The translations under genes were made by a program, and so were the position numbers. Below, piece by piece: positions 7,504-16,571 of a DNA stretch of 43,830 nt. Source of the DNA: Prosthecobacter debontii. Lineage in GTDB: Bacteria > Verrucomicrobiota > Verrucomicrobiia > Verrucomicrobiales > Akkermansiaceae. The number at the start of each line of letters is the position of its first letter. Position 1 is the first letter of the stretch. The DNA lies in contig CAMAXN010000019.1 in the NCBI GenBank assembly GCA_945862245.1, positions 1 through 43,830 on the forward strand, written 5' to 3'. The notes under the pieces were generated by a model. That model did not search any database. It was not told where the DNA came from and saw only the letters and a program-made list of their open reading frames with translations.

Positions 7504-10233
7504 AAATTTGAAATCGCCCCCGGGCAACGCTTCATATCCACTTCCGAGCTCTCACTCGGCCTTGGTCACGTCATTTCTTTGGATAAGGGTTGTGTGGAAA
7601 TCTGTTTTCCTGCAGCTGAGGAAAAGCGTACTTACTCCGTGGAAACAGCGCCGCTTGCTCGCGTCCGCTTCTCTCCGGGCGATGAGATTTCTGATCACCA
7701 AAAAAGAAAACTGATCGTCGATACCATAACCGAGGAAGATGGACTCCTCACCTACCATGGCAGCGGCAAATCCATCCATGAGAGCGACTTGCTCGACTCG
7801 CTTACTTTTATCAGCCCGGAGAAACGTCTTCTAGCCGGTCTTACGGATCACCCACGCGATTTTGATCAGCGTCTCGATGCCCTACGGTGGAACTCCTCCA
7901 TCCGCCGTTCCCCTGCCCGCGGCTACACAGGCGCACGTATCGACCTCATTCCGCACCAGCTCGCCATTGTTGCGGAAACCTCGAACCGGCTTTATCCACG
8001 CGTCCTCCTCGCCGACGAGGTAGGCCTTGGCAAAACTATTGAGGCCTGCCTCATCCTTCACCGTCTGCATCTAACAGGTCGTGCCGATCGCATCTTGATC
8101 ATCGTGCCAGAGCCGCTCGTCCATCAATGGTTTGTGGAATTGTTGCGCCGCTTCAATCTACTCTTCGCCATCTACAACGAAGCACGCTGCGAGGTATCGA
8201 GTAACATCGCCGAAGGCCTCATCCCTACCTCCGACGATACGAATCCATTCTCCGAATCCCAACTCATTCTCTGTGCTACCTCCTTCCTTGTAAGCGAACA
8301 AAACCGTGCCGAGCAGGTACGCGAGGCGGGTTTTGACTTACTAATTGTTGACGAAGCGCACCATCTCGAATGGTCGGAGGCGGAGGTCTCTCCCGCTTAC
8401 CGCATGGTTGAATCGTTCGCTCGAGTAATTCCCTCCCTGCTCCTCCTTACTGCCACCCCACAGCAACTCGGTCCCGCCGGCCACTTCGCGCGGCTCCGCC
8501 TACTCGATCCCGACCGCTACTCTGATCTCGATAATTTCCGCACAGAAACAGAGTCCTACATCCCACTCGCGCAAACCGTGGAAGCCCTCTCGTTGGGTAG
8601 TATTCCAGACGACATCACCGCATTCACGCAGAACTCACCCCGCGCCGCCACTCATCTTCGCGATCTCCATGCGGGCGACGAATCAGCGCGCCAGTTGCTC
8701 GTTTCTGAACTCATTGATTCCTTTGGCACAGGTCGCGTACTGTTCCGTAATACTCGCGAACGCCTCACCGGCTTTCCGAAGCGCATACCCCTACTTCATC
8801 CTCTAGAAAAGGGCGCGTCGCCCTACGCCTGGCTCGCCTTGCTGATTCGAGACCTGCCCGCAACCGAGAAAATCCTGCTCATCACTAACTCTCCGGAGGC
8901 CGCCATCGCTGTACAGGAAAAACTCTCCACTGAGATTCACATCGAGTCCGCGCTTTTTCATGAGGATCTCACCCTACTCCAGCGCGATCGTAACGCTGCT
9001 TACTTTCAGGAGGACGACGGCGCGCGCATCCTCATTTGCTCAGAGATTGGCTCCGAAGGGCGCAACTTCCAGTTCGCCCGTCACCTTGTCCTCTTCGGTC
9101 TACCCCGCGATCCTGAAGTCCTTGAACAACGCATCGGTCGCCTCGACCGCATCGGTCAAAACGGCGATATACATATTCACATACCCTACGGAAAATATAG
9201 TAGATCAGAGCTACAAGCGCGCTGGCTCCACGAGGCACTCGATGTCTTTTCCCAGCCGCTCAAGGGAGCCACCGCACTCGCCACTGAACTGTTACCTGAA
9301 CTTGATGCCCTTGCCGACGCTTCTCCCACCTCAAGAAAATTCAAGGACTTCCTAAAACGCTCCGCAGAGTTGAAAGCCGATATCTCCAGCCAACTCGCCT
9401 CCGGACACGACCGCTTATTGGAACTAGGCGCGCCCCCCGCTTCCCAATGTGCCAAGCTCATAGAAACAATCCGTGAAGCCGATACCGATCCTCGCTTCGC
9501 GAAATTTGCGATCCGCCTTTTCGACCACCTTGGCCTCGACGTCTCCGACCTTTCTGCGAATGCCTTCGTATTCAAACGTGGCCAGCGCCAAACCGATGCA
9601 TTTGCCCACGTCCCCGAGGAAGGGTTATCTGCCACCCTTGACCGCGCCACCGCTCTCGCTCGTGAGGATCTCGCCTTCCTTTCCATCGACCATCCCCTCT
9701 TCCGCGACGCCCTCGGCCAGTTCCTTGTTAGTAGCCACGGCAATGCTGCATTCGCCGAATGGAAAACTGGTCAGGGAAAAATGATTCTGTTAGAATGTGC
9801 ATTCGTGCTCGAGGTTATCGCCCCGCCTCGCCTCCATCTTGATCGCTTCCTGCCGCCCACCCTTCTGCGCGTAATTGTCGATCATACCGGTGCTGCCCAA
9901 ACCAAAGCCCCCCCCATCTCTGCCCTTCAGTCCGGCGACTCTCGCCGCCTCGTTTCTCAGGAAACCTTCCGCCGAGATCTCTTTCCAAAGATGGCCGCGG
10001 CCGCCAAGGATATTGCAAAAAGTGCCTCTGCCAACCCCATCAAGGCGGCACAGGAACTCGCCGCCGAAACGATCACCGCCCAGATCGCCCGTCTCCAAGA
10101 TCTCGCGAAGCGTAATCCATTCGTATCTAGTTCTGAAGCTGAAGCCCTCAAATCCACTCTTCTCGAAACAAAAGAAGCCCTTTCTCATGCCCGCCTTCGT
10201 CTCGACGCCATCCGTCTCATCTTCCGAACATAA
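7501..10233 (+). CDS. rapA: RapA-like RNA polymerase-associated SWI2/SNF2 ATPase
   Basis: A 910-residue protein collinear with gammaproteobacterial RapA (HepA, 968 residues), which binds RNA polymerase and recycles stalled enzyme. Seen in order: the N-terminal Tudor-like region (GQRFIS, LGLGHV), Walker A in DEVGLGKT (about 8011-8037), DEAHH at 8350-8364, LLTATPQQLG, the helicase C motifs SEIGSEGRNFQFA and RIGRLDRIGQ, and the C-terminal RapA signature ending RLDAIRLI. All RapA regions are present, which separates it from generic SNF2 helicases. TTG at 7501 is the only possible start: an in-frame TAA lies two codons upstream, and the N-terminus matches RapA at that point. RapA is best known from Gammaproteobacteria, so horizontal acquisition is possible. 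Plus-strand neighbours share no obvious pathway. Confidence 0.93.
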   Translation: MKFEIAPGQRFISTSELSLGLGHVISLDKGCVEICFPAAEEKRTYSVETAPLARVRFSPGDEISDHQKRKLIVDTITEEDGLLTYHGSGKSIHESDLLDSLTFISPEKRLLAGLTDHPRDFDQRLDALRWNSSIRRSPARGYTGARIDLIPHQLAIVAETSNRLYPRVLLADEVGLGKTIEACLILHRLHLTGRADRILIIVPEPLVHQWFVELLRRFNLLFAIYNEARCEVSSNIAEGLIPTSDDTNPFSESQLILCATSFLVSEQNRAEQVREAGFDLLIVDEAHHLEWSEAEVSPAYRMVESFARVIPSLLLLTATPQQLGPAGHFARLRLLDPDRYSDLDNFRTETESYIPLAQTVEALSLGSIPDDITAFTQNSPRAATHLRDLHAGDESARQLLVSELIDSFGTGRVLFRNTRERLTGFPKRIPLLHPLEKGASPYAWLALLIRDLPATEKILLITNSPEAAIAVQEKLSTEIHIESALFHEDLTLLQRDRNAAYFQEDDGARILICSEIGSEGRNFQFARHLVLFGLPRDPEVLEQRIGRLDRIGQNGDIHIHIPYGKYSRSELQARWLHEALDVFSQPLKGATALATELLPELDALADASPTSRKFKDFLKRSAELKADISSQLASGHDRLLELGAPPASQCAKLIETIREADTDPRFAKFAIRLFDHLGLDVSDLSANAFVFKRGQRQTDAFAHVPEEGLSATLDRATALAREDLAFLSIDHPLFRDALGQFLVSSHGNAAFAEWKTGQGKMILLECAFVLEVIAPPRLHLDRFLPPTLLRVIVDHTGAAQTKAPPISALQSGDSRRLVSQETFRRDLFPKMAAAAKDIAKSASANPIKAAQELAAETITAQIARLQDLAKRNPFVSSSEAEALKSTLLETKEALSHARLRLDAIRLIFRT

Positions 10234-10343
10234 GCCGCAAAGAGCGGAGAACGCAGCGCTGGCACTGCGAAGAAACCCCTATCTTTACTGATTCGTAAAA
10301 AATGGAGTTTCCCGGCTCGGTGATTACTCTCATTGTATCAGCC

Positions 10344-11423
10344 ATGCGTGCTAAAGCCATATCACTTCTCCAAGAACTAACCGAAGCACATTCCATCTCC
10401 GGCCATGAGGACGAGGTACGAGCGATCTTTGTGGACGAACTATCCGGTATCGGACCATTAGCTACTGACAAGAATGGATCAGTCATCTGTGCGCATGTCA
10501 AAAAAGGACCACGTGTGTTGATTGCCGGCCACATGGATGAGGTGGGTTTCATGGTGCAGAATATCACGCACGACGGCTTCATCCAGTTCGTTATGATCGG
10601 CGGCTGGTGGTCGCAGGTGATGCTGGGCCAGCGCGTGCAGATACTGACGCGTGGCGGCGAGAAAATCCTTGGGGTGACCGGTAGCAAGCCACCGCATTTC
10701 CTGCCTGCCTCACAGCGCGACAATGCAGTTCCGGTGGAGGCGATGTTCATTGATGTCGGGGCTTCCTCGTATCACGAGGTCACGGAGGTCTATGGAATTT
10801 CCCTCGGCGATCCGATTGCTCCATGGTCGCCTTTCACAGCGCTTTCCAAGCCGAACTATTACATGGCTAAGGCCTTAGACAACCGCGTGGGCATGGCCTG
10901 TGTAATCCAGGCAGCTCAAGAGTTAGCGGATACGGACCACCCGAACGAGCTAGTGTTCGCGGGCAGCGTGCAGGAAGAGGTGGGCTTGCGCGGCGCAAAG
11001 ACGTTGGCGAATTTCGTAAAGCCGGATGTAGCCATCGTTCTGGAGGGACCGCCGGCGGACGATACGCCGGGTTTCAGCCATGCGGAAAGCCAGGGCAGGC
11101 TCGGCGGCGGCGTTCAGATACGCCTTTACGATCCCACCGCAATCGCCAATCCGTGCCTTGCCGATCTTGTAATAGATACAGCGCGTCAGGAAAACATCCC
11201 GCATCAGATCACCGTGCGGCGCGGCGGCGGGACGGATGCAGGTTCCTTTCACCTCGCCGGTAACGGCATTCCCTCGATTGTCCTCGGTTGCCCAGCACGC
11301 TACATTCATTCACATAATAGTATCATCGAGATTGAGGACTACCTCGCGATGCTGAAACTCACTATTGCTCTAGCCGAACGTCTGGATGAGGCGGCTGTGG
11401 AGGGCTTGACGCGTTTCATTTGA
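10344..11423 (+). CDS. M42 family metallopeptidase, second copy
   Basis: A 359-residue di-metal aminopeptidase. Conserved residues: H63 and D65 in AGHMDEVG, D179 in ALDNR, E211-E212 in QEEVGLRGA, E234 in VLEG, and the C-terminal metal His within RYIHSHNS (H322 or H324). The GTDAGSFH motif near residue 297 is also typical. ATG at 10344 matches the usual N-terminus; the frame is open to 10302, but those 14 residues are not family-like. About 110 bp separates it from the rapA-like gene, so co-transcription is uncertain. With the gene at 5720-6802 this makes two M42 peptidases within 6 kb; they are clearly diverged and not a recent duplication. Confidence 0.93.
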   Translation: MRAKAISLLQELTEAHSISGHEDEVRAIFVDELSGIGPLATDKNGSVICAHVKKGPRVLIAGHMDEVGFMVQNITHDGFIQFVMIGGWWSQVMLGQRVQILTRGGEKILGVTGSKPPHFLPASQRDNAVPVEAMFIDVGASSYHEVTEVYGISLGDPIAPWSPFTALSKPNYYMAKALDNRVGMACVIQAAQELADTDHPNELVFAGSVQEEVGLRGAKTLANFVKPDVAIVLEGPPADDTPGFSHAESQGRLGGGVQIRLYDPTAIANPCLADLVIDTARQENIPHQITVRRGGGTDAGSFHLAGNGIPSIVLGCPARYIHSHNSIIEIEDYLAMLKLTIALAERLDEAAVEGLTRFI

Positions 11424-11546
11424 CAACCTGATCAGCCGCTGTGCGAGATGCCATCTCGGCGCCATGCTCCTTTATAGACTCTGGACAATTTGGCATGCGT
11501 TCACGCAACCTTTTGATCGGAAAGGTTTATCACTGTTGCCGCGTAT

Positions 11547-12377
11547 ATGAAATCTATGCGTTTATGTTTGCCTTTACTTTGGTTGCTCTTGCCCGTTTCG
11601 ATCGCGCTAGGGGAAATGATATCGATTTATCCCTTCCAGAACGGGATAAACTCACTACCCCCGCCGGAGGGTGTACGTCTCGCCAAGGAACTTGGCTATC
11701 AGGGCATCGGCTCAATCTATCCGAACCTACTGGCGGACTATAAAGCCGCCTGTCAGGCAGAAGGACTCAAGGTTTACAGCATCTACGTGGGTGGCAGAGT
11801 AAATATGGATGGATTTCAAGCCGAGAACGGAATCGCCGCCGCCATCGCGATGCTGAAAGGAAGCGGAGCCCTCGTGGAACTTAATGTCCAGCGCGGCAAG
11901 CAAGCGAACGACGAACAGGCCGTCGCCCTTATTAGACACGTCGCTGATCTAGCGAAGGATGCTGGGTTGAAAGTGGTGCTTTATCCTCATGCGGACTGTC
12001 ACATCGAGCGCTTTGAGCACGCGTTAGAAATCGCCAAGTCGGCGGACCGTGGCAACGTTGGTGTCGCCTTCAATCTCTGTCATTTTCTGAAAGTTCAAGC
12101 GGACGACGATCTCTCAACTCTATTAGCAAAGGCAAAGCCGCAACTTTGGAGCGTTAGCGTCTGCGGCGCAGATTCTGACGGCAAGGACTGGGATACACTG
12201 ATCCGCCCGCTTGACGAAGGTAACTTTGACCAAGCTGCTCTTCTCCGCATACTAAAAGGTATTGGCTACGATGGAGCGGTCGGCCTGCAATGCTTCAACA
12301 TTAGAATCGCGCCCCGTGATCACCTCACACGCTCCATTGCGGCGTGGAGGAAACAACTTGCGGCAGCGGGGCGTTGA
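11547..12377 (+). CDS. secreted sugar phosphate isomerase/epimerase-like TIM barrel protein
   Basis: 276 residues: an N-terminal signal peptide (positively charged start then a Leu-rich core, cleavage probably near ALG-EM at residue 22) followed by a fold like xylose isomerase/AP endonuclease 2 barrels. Supporting motifs: LAKELGYQGIGS, LRILKGIGYDGAVGLQCFN near the end, and the conserved His/Asp/Glu-type positions in LYPHADCH and NLCHFL. Exported versions of this family are frequent in Planctomycetes and Verrucomicrobia, where they are thought to act on sugars or cyclitols; the substrate here is unknown. Two nearby ATGs (11547, 11556) could start the same signal peptide. It converges with glmS. 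Confidence 0.8.
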   Translation: MKSMRLCLPLLWLLLPVSIALGEMISIYPFQNGINSLPPPEGVRLAKELGYQGIGSIYPNLLADYKAACQAEGLKVYSIYVGGRVNMDGFQAENGIAAAIAMLKGSGALVELNVQRGKQANDEQAVALIRHVADLAKDAGLKVVLYPHADCHIERFEHALEIAKSADRGNVGVAFNLCHFLKVQADDDLSTLLAKAKPQLWSVSVCGADSDGKDWDTLIRPLDEGNFDQAALLRILKGIGYDGAVGLQCFNIRIAPRDHLTRSIAAWRKQLAAAGR

Positions 12378-12583
12378 ACTGAATTGGCCTATGGCTGATT
12401 GCACCAACCGCGTTCGCTATTGCGCAAGAAGCAGCCGGCATCTACTAGGCTGCGGCGATCTTTCCATAGCGTGTGCCTGGATTTCACTGCTCATTCTCTA
12501 TTACTGGGTAATTCGCTCGTACGGAAATCGCGGCGGTGACCGCTGGAGAGTGGAATGCAAGCGGGCGATGCTAAGGCGGGAAC

Positions 12584-14425
12584 TCACTCCACCGTGACAC
12601 TTTTTGCAAGGTTCCTCGGCTGGTCGATCTCGCAGCCTCGCAAGCGGGCGACGTGGTAGGAGAAAAGCTGCAAGGCGACAGTGGCGGGGATGGTGGCGAC
12701 AAGCGGATGGGCGCGCGGGATGGCGATAAAATCGTCCATCACTTCTTCCGCCTCATGGTCGCCCTCGGTGATCACGCCGAGTATCCTCGCTCCGCGTGCT
12801 CGGCATTCCTCGACGTTTCCGAGGGTTTTGTCCTTCGCTGGTCCTTCGCAAGCGACCGCGACGACGAGAGTTCCCTTTTGCAACAGCGCGATCGGACCGT
12901 GCTTGAGTTCGGCGGCGTGGTATCCCTCCGCATGAATGTAGGAGATTTCTTTGAGTTTCAGAGCACCCTCAAGTGCCACCGGATACATCGGCCCTCGCCC
13001 GATGTAGAACGCGTGTTCGTTATCGACGTATCGCGCCGCGATTTCCGAGATGAGTTTGTCTTGTTTGATCACGGATCGGACGAGTTCCGGGATGGCCTCG
13101 ATCTCGAGGGCGAGTCTCAGACCCTCCTCTCTGGAAAATCGCCTGCCGCGCCCTAGTTTCAGCGCCATCATCAGCAGCACACTTACCTGGGAGGTGAACG
13201 CCTTGGTGGAGGCCACGGAAATCTCAGGCCCAGCGTGGAGATAGACGCCGCGCCCAGTCTCGCGAGCGATCGTCGATCCCACCACGTTCACGAGGCTCAT
13301 TACGAACGCACCCTTCTGCCGAGCCTCACGGACGGCGGCGAGCGTGTCGGCGGTCTCGCCGGACTGTGAGATCGCGACGACGAGATCGTGGTTACCGAGG
13401 ATGGGGTTGCGGTAGCGGAAATCCGCCGCCTGACGAACCTCGGCGGGGATGTCCGCAATATCGCCAAGGGCGTATTCGCCGACCATCGCGGCGTGCAGCG
13501 AGGTGCCGCAGCCGACCATCACCACGCGCAAAATTTCCGCGAGATCGCGCGGCGAGGTGCCCATTCCGGAAAGTACTGAGGAACCAAGTTGGTGGTCGAG
13601 CCGCCCCCGGATTGCATTCGCAAGGGATTCCGGTTGCTCGTGGATTTCTTTGAGCATGAAATGTTCATAACCGCCTTTCTCAGTCGCCGCGGTATCAAGT
13701 CCCAGTTCCGCGATCTCGCGTGTGACCGGAAAGTTATTGAGGTCGCGCACATCCACCGCATCGGCGGTGACGACCGCGATGTCGTTGTCATCAAGATAGA
13801 TAACGCGCTGGGTGTGGGCGAGGATCGCGGAGGCATCAGAGGCTATGATTGTTTCGCCGTGACCGACGCCGATCACGATCGGGCTGCCGCGGCGCGCGGT
13901 AATGATAATGCCGGGTTCGCGCGAGGAAATCACCGCAATGCCGAAAGTGCCCTCCACCTGATGGAGAGCATCGCGGACAGCCTGGAGCAGATCGCCCTTA
14001 TCGCAATCCCCGATGAGGTGGGCTAGTACCTCGGTATCGGTTTCCGAGCGGAAATGGTGGCCTTTGGATTCAAGCCGGGCGCGTATAGACCGGTAGTTCT
14101 CAATAATGCCGTTGTGAACCAGCGCGATATGGCCGGATTCGTCGAGATGGGGGTGGGCGTTCGCCTCGGTCGGCGGCCCGTGGGTGGCCCAGCGGGTGTG
14201 GGCGATCCCGGTGCCAGCCCTCTCGATCATTCCTGCATCCCACTCAGCTCTAGCCTTCGCATTGAGATTCGCGACCTTTCCTGGTGCCTTAGAGATGTGG
14301 ATAACATCACCATCGAGCAAGGCCAGTCCCGCCGAATCATAGCCTCGGTATTCCAGCCGTTTCAATCCGCCAATCAGCACCGAGGCTGCGTTCGCTTTTC
14401 CAATGTATCCTACGATTCCACACAT
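12584..14425 (-). CDS. glmS: glutamine--fructose-6-phosphate aminotransferase (isomerizing)
   Basis: Makes glucosamine-6-phosphate from fructose-6-phosphate and glutamine, the first committed step to UDP-GlcNAc for peptidoglycan and LPS. The 613 residues start MCGIVGYIG, so Cys2 becomes the N-terminal nucleophile of the glutaminase domain after Met removal. Further on are two SIS sugar-isomerase domains, with SQSGETADT as a sugar-phosphate loop, and the canonical end LAKSVTVE. Length is normal. It is the last gene of a three-gene minus-strand operon, 9 bp after the acetyltransferase stop and preceded by glmM. No glmS ribozyme can fit in that 9-bp gap, so any control is at the operon level or on the enzyme. 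Confidence 0.97.
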   Translation of the reverse strand: MCGIVGYIGKANAASVLIGGLKRLEYRGYDSAGLALLDGDVIHISKAPGKVANLNAKARAEWDAGMIERAGTGIAHTRWATHGPPTEANAHPHLDESGHIALVHNGIIENYRSIRARLESKGHHFRSETDTEVLAHLIGDCDKGDLLQAVRDALHQVEGTFGIAVISSREPGIIITARRGSPIVIGVGHGETIIASDASAILAHTQRVIYLDDNDIAVVTADAVDVRDLNNFPVTREIAELGLDTAATEKGGYEHFMLKEIHEQPESLANAIRGRLDHQLGSSVLSGMGTSPRDLAEILRVVMVGCGTSLHAAMVGEYALGDIADIPAEVRQAADFRYRNPILGNHDLVVAISQSGETADTLAAVREARQKGAFVMSLVNVVGSTIARETGRGVYLHAGPEISVASTKAFTSQVSVLLMMALKLGRGRRFSREEGLRLALEIEAIPELVRSVIKQDKLISEIAARYVDNEHAFYIGRGPMYPVALEGALKLKEISYIHAEGYHAAELKHGPIALLQKGTLVVAVACEGPAKDKTLGNVEECRARGARILGVITEGDHEAEEVMDDFIAIPRAHPLVATIPATVALQLFSYHVARLRGCEIDQPRNLAKSVTVE

Positions 14426-14434
14426 GATATTTTT

Positions 14435-15115
14435 CTATTTTGTCGTGATGTCTTCCCGTACCACATCGCCGGGCAGCGTAAATATACCGGGCCCGATTTT
14501 TCTGCCGGGATAAATCAGCGTGCCGATACCGGTGTGGACACCGTTGCCGATGACCGTTCCGAATTTCCTCCTGCCGGTATCGACCAGTTGCATACCGACG
14601 CGAGATATGTGATTTCCGCCGTCGTGGCGGAAGTTGGAAACAATGGTGCCAGCGCCGAGGTTCACCTTCTCCCCAAGAATTGAGTCGCCGACGTAAGAGA
14701 GATGTCCCACGTTCGTTCCGCTAAGGATCAGACTGTTCTTGATTTCGACAGATTGGCCAATGTGGCAGTTGTCACCGATGCTCGTGCTGCCGCGCACATA
14801 GCAGTTAGGCCCAATCTTGCAACCCTCACCAATAACGACATTGCCTTCAATGTAAACGCCCGGGAGGATTCGCGAGCCTTGCCCGAGCTTCAATCGTCCC
14901 TCTATCACGGCGGCAGGATGCACGTCTCCTGAAATTTCGTCCTGATCCATTGTGGCGAGGATGCGCTCTTGGATCGCAAGCAGGTCCCATGGGAAACGGC
15001 AGGCGGCGATCATCGCGCGCAGTTCCTCGTTGCCTGTTGAAAGCCAATCTTTGAGCGGGCGGTTCGCCACTGGGAAATCTCCAGTAATGGTCAGTGGCCA
15101 GTTGTCTTCGTTCAT
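14435..15115 (-). CDS. left-handed beta-helix acetyltransferase, GlmU C-terminal-like
   Basis: 226 residues: an N-terminal helical part of about 60 residues, then hexapeptide repeats (many I/V-G-x-G-x-x-I/V turns) forming a left-handed parallel beta-helix. The stretch GAGTIVSNFRHDG followed by DTGRRKFGTVIG and TGIGTLIYPG resembles the acetyltransferase half of archaeal bifunctional sugar-1-phosphate nucleotidylyltransferases more than E. coli GlmU. No nucleotidyltransferase domain is present. Its ATG overlaps the glmM stop (ATGA, 15112-15115) and glmS follows 9 bp later, so the natural inference is N-acetylation of glucosamine-1-phosphate, the step between GlmM and uridylylation. The uridylyltransferase must then be encoded elsewhere. 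A different acyl donor or substrate cannot be excluded. Confidence 0.85.
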   Translation of the reverse strand: MNEDNWPLTITGDFPVANRPLKDWLSTGNEELRAMIAACRFPWDLLAIQERILATMDQDEISGDVHPAAVIEGRLKLGQGSRILPGVYIEGNVVIGEGCKIGPNCYVRGSTSIGDNCHIGQSVEIKNSLILSGTNVGHLSYVGDSILGEKVNLGAGTIVSNFRHDGGNHISRVGMQLVDTGRRKFGTVIGNGVHTGIGTLIYPGRKIGPGIFTLPGDVVREDITTK

Positions 15116-16437
15116 CCGATTTCCTCCGCAATCACGTTTTTAAATTTTTCTATCCATATGTCCACCTCCGCCGCCTCACGATGCTCGACGAGCACGCGGA
15201 TTTTTTTCTCTGTGCCGGAATAGCGGATCAGTTGGCGGCCATGGTTTCCGAATTCCGCTTTGGCTGCAGCGATCATTGACTGAAGATTTGGAAGTTTTTC
15301 TAAGGGCGGCTTATCTCGCACCGGCAGGTTGAGCAAGGTGCTTGGATATTCATTCATCACGCCGGCTAGTTCTGCGAGCGTTTTGCTGCTTTCCTTCATC
15401 ATCCTGCACACCTGCAGCGCGCTGACGATTCCGTCTCCCGTTGTTGCGTGCTCCGCAAAAATGAGATGGCCGGAGTTTTCCCCACCGAAAGAAAACGATT
15501 TTTCGCGCAGAATTTCCAATACCTTGCGGTCGCCGACACCTACGCGATGCGTGGCAATCCCTGCGCGCAGCAGCGCCTCGTCCATGCCGAGATTGCTCAT
15601 CACTGTGGCCACGATGGCGTCGCCGCGTAATTTGCCGGCTTGTTTGAGAGAAAATGCACACAACGCCATCACGTGATCGCCGCTTAGTACTTTTCCCGAG
15701 GCGTCGGTAAAAATGACGCGGTCTGCGTCGCCATCAAGCGAAACGCCAAGATCGGCACCGCATTGTTTCACCAAATCGCCCGCCCTCGTTGCATGGAGAG
15801 CGCCGCAACCTTCGTTGATATTTTGGCCATCGGGATTCACTGCTATCGTGATCACCTCCGCGCCGAGTTCACGGAAAATCCTAGGTGCAATCTCGAAGGC
15901 CGAGCCGTTTCCTGCGTCAATTACTACTTTCAGCCCACTCAGATCCATCCCGCCGATAGACGCTTTTGCGAGATCCGCATAGAGTTGGAGCCCTTCCGGA
16001 AAATCCTCCAGTGTGCCAATTTCTTCAGAGTCCTCATCCCAACCCTCGGAAAGCAGCAAGGATTCGATCTCCGCTTCCATAATATCGGAAAGTTTGAAGC
16101 CCCCCTCACCGAAAACCTTCATGCCGTTGTCTGTGAAAGGGTTGTGGGAAGCGGTCAACATCACTCCCGCATCGACTCCCGCTTCCCTTACTAGCAGGGC
16201 CACGGCTGGGGTCGGCACTACGCCTAGCCGAACCGCCGTGGCGCCAGAAGCGAGCAGCCCGGCGATCAATCCCTGTTCCAGCATCCCGCCGGATTCGCGC
16301 GTGTCTCTTCCGATTAGTACCCTTTTTCCTTTGAGACATTTCACTATCGCACGCCCCAGTCGTTCAGCCACCTGTGCGGTGATCGGATATTCGTGGGCTA
16401 TCCCTCTGATCCCATCTGTTCCAAAAAGCTTTGCCAT
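15112..16437 (-). CDS. glmM: phosphoglucosamine mutase
   Basis: Interconverts glucosamine-6-phosphate and glucosamine-1-phosphate. 441 residues beginning MAKLFGTDGIRG, the standard GlmM N-terminus; an in-frame start 20 codons upstream (16497) adds nothing family-like. The phosphoserine is S97 in TASHNP, the magnesium loop is DGDADR, the sugar loop is GGENSGH, and the phosphate-binding loop RYSGTEKKIRV is near the C-terminus. It opens the minus-strand operon and overlaps the next gene by ATGA, implying translational coupling. It diverges from the plus-strand hypothetical gene at 16572 with about 130 bp between the starts, which must hold both promoters. Confidence 0.97.
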   Translation of the reverse strand: MAKLFGTDGIRGIAHEYPITAQVAERLGRAIVKCLKGKRVLIGRDTRESGGMLEQGLIAGLLASGATAVRLGVVPTPAVALLVREAGVDAGVMLTASHNPFTDNGMKVFGEGGFKLSDIMEAEIESLLLSEGWDEDSEEIGTLEDFPEGLQLYADLAKASIGGMDLSGLKVVIDAGNGSAFEIAPRIFRELGAEVITIAVNPDGQNINEGCGALHATRAGDLVKQCGADLGVSLDGDADRVIFTDASGKVLSGDHVMALCAFSLKQAGKLRGDAIVATVMSNLGMDEALLRAGIATHRVGVGDRKVLEILREKSFSFGGENSGHLIFAEHATTGDGIVSALQVCRMMKESSKTLAELAGVMNEYPSTLLNLPVRDKPPLEKLPNLQSMIAAAKAEFGNHGRQLIRYSGTEKKIRVLVEHREAAEVDIWIEKFKNVIAEEIG

Positions 16438-16571
16438 GGCAGTAAATGAATCTTTTCTATTCAGCGCCCCCGGGCAAGGCGGAAGTGCGCAGCTCAACTT
16501 CGCAGAAACGCGGCATTTCTTCTCTCGCTAATTCCGTGCGCAGAATCTAGAAGCTTTAACAAGTCCTACGC

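Noticed and set aside
12391..12597. Small plus-strand ORF with a hydrophobic stretch, after the TIM-barrel gene
   Set aside because: Overlaps the end of glmS, lacks a start signal and shows no recognisable similarity; treated as a spurious frame.
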